From NCBI GenBank assembly GCA_019414205.1, contig DXML01000012.1, positions 72,260 through 136,259 on the forward strand: a DNA stretch of 64,000 bases, given 5' to 3'. Made by a program: the position numbers and the translations under genes. This document shows positions 36,161-43,809 of the stretch, piece by piece (the stretch's first letter is position 1; every line of letters starts with the position of its first letter). This DNA comes from Collinsella sp. (lineage in GTDB: Bacteria > Actinomycetota > Coriobacteriia > Coriobacteriales > Coriobacteriaceae). Below the pieces are notes generated by a model, which ran no database searches, was not told the origin of the DNA, and saw nothing but the letters and a program-made list of their open reading frames with translations.

Positions 36161-36922
36161 ATGAGCGTATTCGAAATTGTGTTTAGTCCGACGGGTGGAA
36201 CGCGGAAGGTGTCTGGCCTTGTGGCCGGGGCGCTGGACAAAAAGACCGTTACCGTCGATCTGACCGATAGCGGGCTAGATTTCAGCGCTGTCTCGATGAC
36301 TGAGGACGACGTGGCCGTAATCTCTGTGCCGGCGTATGCCGGTAGAATCCCGGCTGTGGTGGCTGACCGGTTGGGCATGGTGCGCGGCAACGGGGCTCGG
36401 GCTGTTTTGGTTTGTGTATACGGAAACCGCGCGTTTGAGGACACGCTCGTAGAGCTGGAGGACGTTGCGAAGCGCGCCGGATTTAGGGTGGTCGCAGCGG
36501 TTTCTGCTATTGCTGAGCATTCCGTTGCTCGTCAGTTTGCTGCTGGGCGACCGGATGCGCAGGATGCGGCGCAGCTCGCAGAGTTTGCGCAGCAAATTCA
36601 GCAGAAGCTGTTGGCTGAGGATGCATCCGAGCCCTCTATTCCCGGCAATCGTCCTTATAAACAAGCCAGAGGTCACCGCATGGCACCCGAGGCAACAGAG
36701 GATTGCGTCTCCTGCGGTGCATGCGCCGCGGCGTGCCCCGTTTGCGCTATCGACAAGGGCGACCCCAAGCGAGCAGCTGGCGAGGCGTGCATCTCCTGCA
36801 TGCGCTGCATCGCCGTATGTCCGCGAGGCGCTCGCAAGCTTGATTCCAACAAGCTATCCGCTGTTTCCCAGATGCTGAGCAAGGTTTGCGTCGTGCGGAA
36901 GGAATGCGAACTCTTCATCTAG
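36161..36922 (+). CDS. EFR1-type flavodoxin/ferredoxin fusion protein
   Basis: Electron carrier of 253 aa of the EFR1 family. ATG 36161 (MSVFEIVFSPTGGTRKVSGL) follows GGGGAGGG. The N-terminal flavodoxin-like domain has the FMN phosphate loop in FSPTGGTRK and the VISVPAYAGRIP and CVYGNRAFEDTLVELED blocks. The C-terminal domain carries two [4Fe-4S] sites: CVSCGACAAACPVCA and CISCMRCIAVCPRGA. The gene is single and is followed by a GGGAC-type repeat. Partners are unknown, but such proteins in anaerobes are thought to move low-potential electrons; the hydrogenase encoded 7 kb away could be part of the same redox pool (inference). Confidence 0.88.
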   Translation: MSVFEIVFSPTGGTRKVSGLVAGALDKKTVTVDLTDSGLDFSAVSMTEDDVAVISVPAYAGRIPAVVADRLGMVRGNGARAVLVCVYGNRAFEDTLVELEDVAKRAGFRVVAAVSAIAEHSVARQFAAGRPDAQDAAQLAEFAQQIQQKLLAEDASEPSIPGNRPYKQARGHRMAPEATEDCVSCGACAAACPVCAIDKGDPKRAAGEACISCMRCIAVCPRGARKLDSNKLSAVSQMLSKVCVVRKECELFI

Positions 36923-36952
36923 CGCATACGAAATTGGTTCAAAGGGGTCAGA

Positions 36953-37000
36953 GCAAGGAGTGTCCCTGGGTGCCGGCAGAAAAGGAACGTCCCCAAGTGC
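36953..37000. repeat. GGGAC-type repeat, copy 2
   Basis: GCAAGGAGTGTCCC followed by GCCGGCAGAAAAGGAACGTC matches the reverse complement of 21271-21328 at most positions. Only half of the nested palindrome is present, so this may be a truncated copy. Confidence 0.75.
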
Positions 37001-37005
37001 TGCCT

Positions 37006-37079
37006 AAATACCGTTTATCGAAGAAAAAATACCGTTCGCCGGTCATAATGATTGTTCCGGCTTTGGGCTTGTCTACAAT
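37006..37079 (+). promoter_or_regulatory. Promoter region of the alpha-glucoside PTS operon
   Basis: TTGTTC (37052-37057), a 16-bp spacer and TACAAT (37074-37079) form the core promoter. Upstream, the decamer AAATACCGTT occurs twice as a direct repeat (37006-37015 and 37027-37036), exactly 21 bp or two helical turns apart, a typical layout for an activator or regulator site. Confidence 0.55.
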
Positions 37080-37104
37080 AGCTCCCGTAAAAAGAAATGC
37101 GAAA

Positions 37105-37136
37105 GGTTACCGAGTCCCTCGGACGTGGGCCTAACC
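37105..37136 (+). promoter_or_regulatory. Leader hairpin, candidate antiterminator target (RAT-like)
   Basis: GGTTA (37105-37109) pairs with TAACC (37132-37136), and inside it GTCC pairs with GGAC, leaving asymmetric internal loops. It lies in the 137-nt leader of the operon that encodes a BglG/LicT-type antiterminator. No clear overlapping terminator was found, so the role is tentative. Confidence 0.35.
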
Positions 37137-37216
37137 AAAGTCTTTGAACGGATGTGTCTCTATGGACGCATTCGCTTGATTTTAGTTGGGCTATATTTAT
37201 GAAGGGACATGCCACC

Positions 37217-37729
37217 ATGGGTTTCTTTTCTCGCCTGATGGGCGGTTTGGATGAGCAGAAGACTGCATCTTCCGAGTTCGAAATCCTCGCTCCCGTTTCC
37301 GGCGAGCTTGTTCATCTGGAAAAAACCAATGACCCCGCTTTTAGCAGCCGCGCCGTGGGCGATGGCGTTGCCGTGGTTCCCCAAGAGGGAACGGTGTGCG
37401 CTCCTGTTTCCGGCACCGTCGCGGCGCTATTTCCGACTGAGCACGCGCTGGGCATCATGTCTGACGACAGCTCTGCTCAGGTGATGCTGCATATCGGAAT
37501 CGACACTGTTAAACTTGAGGGCAAGGGCTTCCATGCGCTTGTTGCCCAGGGTGACCATGTCGACGCGGGCCAGCCCCTCGTCGAGGTCGATTTCGACGCG
37601 GTCCGCGCCGCCGGCTTCGATCCCACGGTCTTCGTTATCGTGTGCGAGCGCTCAGAGAATTCGACTCTTCGTGAGCATCCTTCCGGCCCTGTTGCTGTTA
37701 AAGAGCCTGTCGTCTGGCTTTCCGAGTAA
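37217..37729 (+). CDS. PTS EIIA component, glucose family
   Basis: Soluble phosphocarrier of 170 aa. ATG 37217 (MGFFSRLMGGLDEQKTAS) is nine bases after AAGGGA; ATG 37199 is in frame but overlaps that site. Glucose-type EIIA motifs are present: ILAPVSGELVHLEKTNDPAF, VGDGVAVVPQEGTVCAPVSG, the inner histidine in VMLHIGIDTVKLEGKGF, the outer histidine in FPTEHALGI, and HVDAGQPLVEVDFD. It passes phosphate from HPr to an EIIB domain, most likely that of the EIICB encoded in the same operon; it may also serve the EIIBC of the muramic acid locus, which lacks its own EIIA. Confidence 0.93.
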   Translation: MGFFSRLMGGLDEQKTASSEFEILAPVSGELVHLEKTNDPAFSSRAVGDGVAVVPQEGTVCAPVSGTVAALFPTEHALGIMSDDSSAQVMLHIGIDTVKLEGKGFHALVAQGDHVDAGQPLVEVDFDAVRAAGFDPTVFVIVCERSENSTLREHPSGPVAVKEPVVWLSE

Positions 37730-37747
37730 ATTCTTGTGGTGGGTACC

Positions 37748-38602
37748 GTGGTTATCAAGCGAGTTTTCAACAATAACGTCGCAATGGTCACTTCGGACGA
37801 TGGCTCCGAGCTCGTTGTCATCGGTCGAGGCCTCTGCTTTGGCCGTCATGCCGGCGACGCTATCGATGACGCATCGGTCGAAAAGACCTATGCGCTGCAG
37901 GAGGGCACTTCTCAGGATTCGCGTACGATTGACCGCTTGGCACATCTTTTAGAGTCCATCCCCACCGTCAACCTCGTGATTGCCGAGGACATTGTTCAGA
38001 TGCTCCGTCGAGAGCTCAATGTTGATATCAACGACAAGATCCTCATTGCCCTCGCAGACCATATCGGCCTTGCTTTGGAGCGCGAGCGCAAGGGCGTCTC
38101 CTGCGAGAATCCGTTGCTGCTCGAGATCCAGCAGTTCTATCGCAAGGAGTATGCGCTTGCGGGCCGTGCGCTGCAGATTGTCAAGGAGTATATGGGCATC
38201 CAGATGAGCGAAGAAGAGCAGGGTTTTATTACGCTGCATATCGTCAACGCCACCATGCCGCAACGCTCCGACCGTCTCATCATCTCGGTCCAGCTTGTTC
38301 GCGACGTGCTCGCGATTGTTTCCGAACGCTATGCTACGACCCTCGATAACACCTCGCTGCCCTATGAGCGTTTCGTTCGTCACCTGCAGTTTTTCGCACA
38401 GCGAGCGCTCGATCCTGCGGCCGGGCAAATCAATGGCGACGCGCTGTTCCGAATCGATGAAACGGCGTACCCGTGCGCATTCTCGTGCGCGGACGCCATA
38501 GCCGACCACTTAGCGTCTACCTATAACGTCGTCGTTACCGATGCCGAGAAGAGTTATCTCGCATATCACATTGTTAACCTGCTTGGAGAACCTGGTCTCT
38601 AG
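37748..38602 (+). CDS. licT: BglG/LicT-family transcriptional antiterminator with two PRDs
   Basis: RNA-binding antiterminator of 284 aa, controlled by PTS phosphorylation. I chose GTG 37748 because the family starts just before the K-R/K-V-x-NNN block (IKRVFNNNVAM); GTG 37736 is in frame and also possible. The N-terminal CAT domain (about residues 1-55) ends IGRGLCFGRHAGDAID. PRD1 (about 65-170) includes ALADHIGLALER and NPLLLEIQQFYRKEY; PRD2 (about 175-280) includes GFITLHIVNATMPQ and EKSYLAYHIVNLL. Conserved regulatory histidines are visible in DHIGL, LHIVN and YHIVN. It begins 18 bp after the EIIA gene and should bind the leader RNA of this operon. Confidence 0.92.
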   Translation: MVIKRVFNNNVAMVTSDDGSELVVIGRGLCFGRHAGDAIDDASVEKTYALQEGTSQDSRTIDRLAHLLESIPTVNLVIAEDIVQMLRRELNVDINDKILIALADHIGLALERERKGVSCENPLLLEIQQFYRKEYALAGRALQIVKEYMGIQMSEEEQGFITLHIVNATMPQRSDRLIISVQLVRDVLAIVSERYATTLDNTSLPYERFVRHLQFFAQRALDPAAGQINGDALFRIDETAYPCAFSCADAIADHLASTYNVVVTDAEKSYLAYHIVNLLGEPGL

Positions 38603-38701
38603 GCATAACGTGCCCACACATCGATTGATATAAGGCAAGGCTCACGGTCTTGTCCAGGGCACATCTGTCTTAATTTGCGGAAAAGGAAGGGGAGTACCGC
38701 T

Positions 38702-40318
38702 ATGACCGCAAAAAAGAAGTTCAATTTCAAAGCGCCGTTGGAGGTGTTCGCGAAGTCAACCGTTCAGCCGATGATGTATCTCTCGGTTGCCGGCATTCTG
38801 CTCATCGTGGGCATTATTCTGACCAACAAGACCATCTGCGCCGTGATTCCTGTGCTGGGCTCCGGTCCGTTCCAGCTTGTGGGCGCCGTTGTCTATCAGT
38901 CGCTGATGTTTATCATCAACAACCTCTCGATTCTGTTCTGCGTGGGCATCGCCGGCGCCATGGCAAAGAAGAACAAGGGCCATGCTTCGCTGATCGCCCT
39001 GATGTCGTTCTTCCTGTTCCTGCAGGCCAATAACATCGTGCTCAACGCCACCGGCTCTCTTGCCGAAGCGAGCGGCATGCTCGGCCTTACCGGAACCGGC
39101 CAGAGCACCGTTATGGGCATTCAGGTGCTCGATACCGGCGTGTTTGGCGGCATCATTCTTGGTTGCATCACCGGTGCCGTGTTCAACAAGTACTCGAACA
39201 AGCAGTTCCCCATTGCCCTTTCGATGTTCTCGGGCGTTCGCTTCCCGTTCCTGATCATGATCATCATCTCCTGGATCATGGGCGCTGGCTTCTGCATCGT
39301 TTGGCCTCCGGTTCAGGGTGCCATCTCCTCCGTTGCCGGCATCATTAAAGAGTCGGGCAACATCGGTCTGTTCATCTACGGCATGCTCAACAAGCTGCTC
39401 GTTCCCACCGGTCTGCACCACCTCATCTACACCCCGTTCCAGTTCTCCGATGTGGGCGGCACCCTTACGCTGGGTGATCAGGTTATCGCCGGCGCCTATC
39501 CCATCCGTGTTGCCGAGATGGCAATGACGGGCCAGCCCTTCTCCGATAGCACCTACTTCAACAGCTATACCTTCAACAACCTGTGGCCCTACATCGGTAT
39601 CGGTCTCGCCTTTATCTTCACCGCTTACAAGGGGAACAAGGATAAGACCAAGGCCGTTATCATCCCGCTGATCATCACCGCCGTGCTCTCCTGCGTGACC
39701 GAGCCCATGGACTTCCTCTTTGTCTTTGCCGCTCCCGTGCTCTTTGTCGTTCACTCGATTCTTTCCGGCATCTTCCTGGTTCTGCTCAAGGTCCTCTCCG
39801 TGCCCGCTTCGACTGCAGGCGGCATCATCAACATCGTGGTTTCCAACCTGGTCCTTGGTGTTGATAAGACCAACTGGCCGGTCATGCTGGTGCTTGGAGT
39901 CGTCAACGCCGCTCTGTACTTCTTCCTCTTCACCTTCCTTATTAAGAAGCTCAACCTCCACACGCCTGGTCGCGAGGAGGAGTCCGAGCTCGCCGAGTCC
40001 GTTGCCGAGGGCGAAGCTGCCGCGTCTGTTGCGGTGAAGCAGGGCGCTGTTGCCGCGGCCCCCGCAGAGGGCGTCGATGCAGGTATTGCCGACCTGGTCG
40101 CAGGTCTTGGTGGCAAGGACAACATCGAGGAGCTCGAGAACTGCTTTACGCGTCTCCGCGTGAACGTTAAGAACCCGGACCTCATCAATGAGGACCTCAT
40201 CAACCACGTGCCCAACAGCGGCATCAACCGCAACGGCAATAATATCCAGATCATCTTTGGCATGAAGGTCGCCGAGATGCGCGACAAGGTCGAAAACGCA
40301 ATTGAGAAGGAGCAGTAA
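38702..40318 (+). CDS. PTS EIICB component, alpha-glucoside/maltose type
   Basis: Membrane sugar permease of 538 aa. ATG 38702 (MTAKKKFNFKAPLEVFAKST) follows AAGGAAGGGGAG. The EIIC domain covers about residues 1-430 with roughly ten hydrophobic segments and the motifs NKLLVPTGLHHLIYTPFQFS, CVTEPMDFLFVFAAP and NIVVSNLVLG, typical of the GlvC/MalP/AglA group. An acidic, Ala-rich linker joins a C-terminal EIIB domain with the phosphorylated cysteine in ELENCFTRLRVNV and the QIIFGMKVAEMRD end. Domain order C-B is opposite to that of the muramic acid permease at 5.6 kb. The GH4 gene 3 bp downstream makes maltose or another alpha-glucoside the likely substrate. Confidence 0.93.
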   Translation: MTAKKKFNFKAPLEVFAKSTVQPMMYLSVAGILLIVGIILTNKTICAVIPVLGSGPFQLVGAVVYQSLMFIINNLSILFCVGIAGAMAKKNKGHASLIALMSFFLFLQANNIVLNATGSLAEASGMLGLTGTGQSTVMGIQVLDTGVFGGIILGCITGAVFNKYSNKQFPIALSMFSGVRFPFLIMIIISWIMGAGFCIVWPPVQGAISSVAGIIKESGNIGLFIYGMLNKLLVPTGLHHLIYTPFQFSDVGGTLTLGDQVIAGAYPIRVAEMAMTGQPFSDSTYFNSYTFNNLWPYIGIGLAFIFTAYKGNKDKTKAVIIPLIITAVLSCVTEPMDFLFVFAAPVLFVVHSILSGIFLVLLKVLSVPASTAGGIINIVVSNLVLGVDKTNWPVMLVLGVVNAALYFFLFTFLIKKLNLHTPGREEESELAESVAEGEAAASVAVKQGAVAAAPAEGVDAGIADLVAGLGGKDNIEELENCFTRLRVNVKNPDLINEDLINHVPNSGINRNGNNIQIIFGMKVAEMRDKVENAIEKEQ

Positions 40319-40321
40319 ACA

Positions 40322-41704
40322 ATGATCATTACTCTGTGTGGTGGCGGATCCACCTTTACCCCCGGCATCGTCAAGTCCATCGCTCTGCGCAAGGACGAGC
40401 TCGACGTTGACGAGATTCGTCTGTACGACATCAACGAGGAGCGCCAGCGCAAGATCGGCGTGCTCGTGGACTGGATTCTGCACGAGGACCTCGGCCTGGA
40501 CATCAAGCTCACGGTGACCACCGACAAGGAGACTGCCTTTACGGACGCGAGCTTCGTGTTTGCCCAGATGCGCGTGGGCGGCTATGCCATGCGCGAGCAG
40601 GACGAGAAGATTCCGCTGCGTCACGGCTGCGTGGGCCAGGAGACCTGCGGTTGCGGCGGCCTTGCCTACGGCATGCGCACCATCTTCCCCATGGTCGAGC
40701 TGATTGACGACGTTGAGAAGTATGCCAAGAAGGACTACTGGATTCTTAACTACTCCAACCCTGCCGCCATCGTGTCCGAGGGCTGCCGCGTGCTGCGTCC
40801 CAACGCTCGCATCATCAACATCTGCGACATGCCGATCGCAATCATCGACGTGGTTTGCGCCGCGCTCGATATCGACAAGAAGGATGTCGAGTACGATTAC
40901 TTTGGCCTCAACCACTTTGGTTGGTTCACCTCGATCCGCCACAAGGGCGAGGAGGTGCTCCCGCAGCTGCGCGAGTACATCAAGGAGCATGAGATTCTGC
41001 TGCCCGATTCCTACCTCAAGGGCATGAGCTCGCTGATGTCCAAGAAGCCCGAGGAGGCCACCGACGAGCACCCCGAGCAGAACCGCCACACCAAGGGCAG
41101 CTGGTACTACGTCTGGAAGGGCGAGTACGAGATCATGGAGTGCTTCCCGGAGTACCTGCCCAACACGTATCTGAACTACTACCTGCAGCAGAAGGAGTTC
41201 GTCGAGCATTCCAACCCCGAGCGCACCCGTGCAAACGAGGTTGAGGAGACGCGCGAGAAGAACCTCTTCGACGGCATCGACCATTACGAGAAGACGGGCG
41301 AGATCGACGAGAGCACGTTCTATGCGGGCAGCCACGGCGACTGGATTGCCGACCTGGCCATCGCTCTGAAGAACGATACCAAGCAGCGCTTCCTGGTCAT
41401 TTGCGAGAACAAGGGCGCTATCCCCAACATGCCCTACGACGCCATGGTCGAGCTGCCTGCCTACATTGGCAAGAACGGCCCCGAGGTCATCAGCCGCGAC
41501 AACATTCCGCTGTTCCAGCAGGGTCTTATGATGCAGCAGCTGAACTCCGAGAAGCTCGTGGTCGAGGCCACGATCGAGGGTTCGTACGAGAAGGCACTCA
41601 AGGCCTTTACGCTCAACAAGACCGTGCCGTCGATGAAGGTCGCCAAGGAAGTTCTCGACGACATGATCGAGGCCAACAAGGACTTCTGGCCCGAGCTTAG
41701 CTAA
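40322..41704 (+). CDS. GH4 6-phospho-alpha-glucosidase
   Basis: Cytoplasmic NAD+- and Mn2+-dependent glycosidase of family GH4, 460 aa, which hydrolyses the phosphorylated disaccharide delivered by the PTS. ATG 40322 follows GAGAAGGAGCAGT in the end of the permease gene. The NAD fold opens with ITLCGGGSTFTPGIVKSIAL. The Mn2+-binding cysteine is in IINICDMPIAI and the histidine in GLNHFGWFTS. Also present are AQMRVGGYAMREQDEKIPLR, GQETCGCGGLAYGMR, ILNYSNPAAIVSE and RHTKGSWYYVWKGEYE. The CDMP signature marks the alpha-glucosidase/6-phospho-alpha-glucosidase branch (GlvA, MalH). It is the last gene of the operon and is followed by a strong hairpin. Confidence 0.95.
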   Translation: MIITLCGGGSTFTPGIVKSIALRKDELDVDEIRLYDINEERQRKIGVLVDWILHEDLGLDIKLTVTTDKETAFTDASFVFAQMRVGGYAMREQDEKIPLRHGCVGQETCGCGGLAYGMRTIFPMVELIDDVEKYAKKDYWILNYSNPAAIVSEGCRVLRPNARIINICDMPIAIIDVVCAALDIDKKDVEYDYFGLNHFGWFTSIRHKGEEVLPQLREYIKEHEILLPDSYLKGMSSLMSKKPEEATDEHPEQNRHTKGSWYYVWKGEYEIMECFPEYLPNTYLNYYLQQKEFVEHSNPERTRANEVEETREKNLFDGIDHYEKTGEIDESTFYAGSHGDWIADLAIALKNDTKQRFLVICENKGAIPNMPYDAMVELPAYIGKNGPEVISRDNIPLFQQGLMMQQLNSEKLVVEATIEGSYEKALKAFTLNKTVPSMKVAKEVLDDMIEANKDFWPELS

Positions 41705-41752
41705 AGACAGAAGGTCGCTGGCACAAAAGAGCCGCTGACCGTAAAACTTGAC

Positions 41753-41792
41753 CAATGCCCCGTCCACGTGATTGCGTGGACGGGGCATTGTC
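41753..41792 (+). terminator. Terminator-like hairpin after the GH4 gene
   Basis: A 15-16 bp stem beginning CAATGCCCCGTCCACG at 41753 and closing CGTGGACGGGGCATTG at 41790, with a loop near 41769-41774. The T-run is weak (GTCATTT) but the stem is very stable. Confidence 0.72.
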
Positions 41793-41976
41793 ATTTGGTA
41801 ACGCGTTTTATCAAATATGGCATTTATCTGCGGAAATGTTCGTTTTCACCGCTAAGGACGACGTTTCATACCGCCTGCCGAACCGTGTCGCTGCCAAGCA
41901 ATTTTATAGGTCAGTGTTGTGCGTGTAGCAACTTCGCTCGGTCTCGCCTCCGGGCTGCCATGTGAGAGGGGATCTT

Positions 41977-43809
41977 ATGGCTCGACTGCACGTAATGGAA
42001 CGCAGCCACGCTCAGGCCGTCATGGACGACCTGCACGATGCGCTCGGACGCCGTCTGGCGGTGAGTTCGCTCGCCCCGTGTCCCGTTGTGTTTACGGCAG
42101 CGCTCGTCAACCTGTGTTCCACTCAGAGCTGCGGCAAGTGCACACCCTGCCGCGTGGGCCTGAGCGCGCTGTGCGACCTGCTCGCCGACGTGCTTGAGGG
42201 CCGAGCCGATGAGTCCACGCTCAATCTGATCGAGCGTACGGCCCGCACCATCTACCTTTCGAGCGACTGCGCCATCGGCTACGAGGCGGGCGCCATGGCA
42301 CTCACCGCCATTCGCGGCTTCCGCGACGACTTTGAGCACCACATCCGCGAGCATTCCTGCGGCTTTGATCGCGAGGCGCGCGTTCCGTGCGTCTCGGGCT
42401 GCCCGGCGCACGTCGACATCCCCGGGTACATTTCGCTCGTCGAGGCCGGCCGCTATGCCGATGCCGTCAAGGTCATCCGCAAGAATAACCCGCTGCCGCT
42501 CGTCTGCGGCCTGGTGTGCGAGCATCCCTGCGAGATGCACTGCCGCCGCGGCATGGTCGACGACCCCATGAACATCCTCGCCCTCAAGCGTTTTGCCGTC
42601 GAGCATAGTGACCTCAACGACCACAAGCCGCATGTCGTGGACAATACCGGCAAGCGTGTCGCTGTGGTCGGCGGCGGCCCGGCTGGCCTCTCCTGCGCCT
42701 ATTATCTGGCCGTGATGGGCCATAAGGTGACGATTTTTGAGCAGCGTCACCACCTGGGTGGCATGCTACGCTACGGTATCCCCAGTTATCGTCTGCCGCG
42801 TGAGCGCCTGCAGGCCGAGATCGACTGGATCTTGAGCGCCGGCATCGACGTGGAGCTCGACCACTCTGTGCGCGGCGAGGAGCTCGCCCGCCTGCGTGAC
42901 GAGTACGATGCCGTCTACCTGGCCATCGGTGCCCACAACGACAAGAAGCTCGGCCTTCCGGGCGAAGAGGCGCCCGGCGTGGAGTCGGCCGTCAAGATGC
43001 TGCGCGCCATCGGCGACGACGAGCTGCCCGACCTGAGCGGTCAGCGCGTGTGCGTCATCGGTGGCGGCAACGTTGCCATGGACGTGGCCCGCTCTGCCGT
43101 GCGCTGCGGTGCCGAGAAGGTGAGCATCGTCTACCGCCGCCGCATCTGCGACATGACGGCCCAGGACGCCGAGATCGCCGGCGCCCAGGCCGAGGGTTGC
43201 GAGGTGCTGGAGTTGACGGCCCCGCTCGCCATCGAGACGGGTGAGGAAGGTCTCGTGTGCGGCCTGCGCGTGCAGCCGCAGATTATCGGCGAGCCCCGCC
43301 GTGGTCGTCCGGCTCCGCGTGCCGCTGCCACGCCCGAACGCATCATCCCCTGCGAGCGCGTGTTTGTGGCGATTGGCCAGGACATCGATTCCAAGTCGTT
43401 TGAGGAGATGGGCATTGCCTGCAAGTGGGGCTGCGTCGTCACCGACTCGGACGGCGCCGTGCCCAACTTCGACGGCCTCTTTAGCGGCGGCGACTGCCAG
43501 ACCGGCCCCGCCACCGTCATCCGCGCCATCAACGCTGGCCGTGTGGCCTCGGCAAACATTGACCGCTACCTGGGCTTTGATCACAAGATTAAACTCGAGG
43601 TCGAGCTGCCGACCGTCCAGTTTAAGGGCAAGCACGAGTGCGGTCGCTGCGAGCTGGGCGAGCGCGAGGCCGGCGAGCGTATTCACGATTGGAATCTGGT
43701 CGAGCAAGGTCTTACCGAGCAGGAGGCGCGCCAGGAGGCGAGCCGCTGCCTGCGCTGCGACCACTTTGGCTTTGGTGCGTTCCGCGGAGGGAGGAACCTG
43801 GAATGGTAG
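41977..43809 (+). CDS. NuoF C-terminal/GltD-like fusion flavoprotein of the hydrogenase operon
   Basis: Iron-sulfur flavoprotein of 610 aa. ATG 41977 (MARLHVMERSHAQAVMDDLH) follows GAGAGGGGATCTT. Residues about 1-125 resemble only the C-terminal [4Fe-4S] part of NuoF/HydB: STQSCGKCTPCRVG and SSDCAIGYEAGAM; the NADH/FMN-binding part of NuoF is absent. The remainder is a complete GltD-like module: VPCVSGCPAHVDIPGYISL and LVCEHPCEMHCRRG for clusters, VAVVGGGPAGLSCAYYLAV for FAD, VCVIGGGNVAMDVARSAV for NAD(P), and a C-terminal CGRCELG and CLRCDHFG. It overlaps the hydrogenase start by 7 bp. It should move electrons between NAD(P)H and the hydrogenase, as in the glutamate-synthase-linked (group A2-like) [FeFe]-hydrogenases; that classification is from memory. 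Confidence 0.87.
   Translation: MARLHVMERSHAQAVMDDLHDALGRRLAVSSLAPCPVVFTAALVNLCSTQSCGKCTPCRVGLSALCDLLADVLEGRADESTLNLIERTARTIYLSSDCAIGYEAGAMALTAIRGFRDDFEHHIREHSCGFDREARVPCVSGCPAHVDIPGYISLVEAGRYADAVKVIRKNNPLPLVCGLVCEHPCEMHCRRGMVDDPMNILALKRFAVEHSDLNDHKPHVVDNTGKRVAVVGGGPAGLSCAYYLAVMGHKVTIFEQRHHLGGMLRYGIPSYRLPRERLQAEIDWILSAGIDVELDHSVRGEELARLRDEYDAVYLAIGAHNDKKLGLPGEEAPGVESAVKMLRAIGDDELPDLSGQRVCVIGGGNVAMDVARSAVRCGAEKVSIVYRRRICDMTAQDAEIAGAQAEGCEVLELTAPLAIETGEEGLVCGLRVQPQIIGEPRRGRPAPRAAATPERIIPCERVFVAIGQDIDSKSFEEMGIACKWGCVVTDSDGAVPNFDGLFSGGDCQTGPATVIRAINAGRVASANIDRYLGFDHKIKLEVELPTVQFKGKHECGRCELGEREAGERIHDWNLVEQGLTEQEARQEASRCLRCDHFGFGAFRGGRNLEW

Noticed and set aside
38756..41794. 1012-codon minus-strand frame opposite the PTS EIICB and GH4 genes
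   Set aside because: It spans two well-supported plus-strand genes in one frame and has no recognisable motif or ribosome-binding site.
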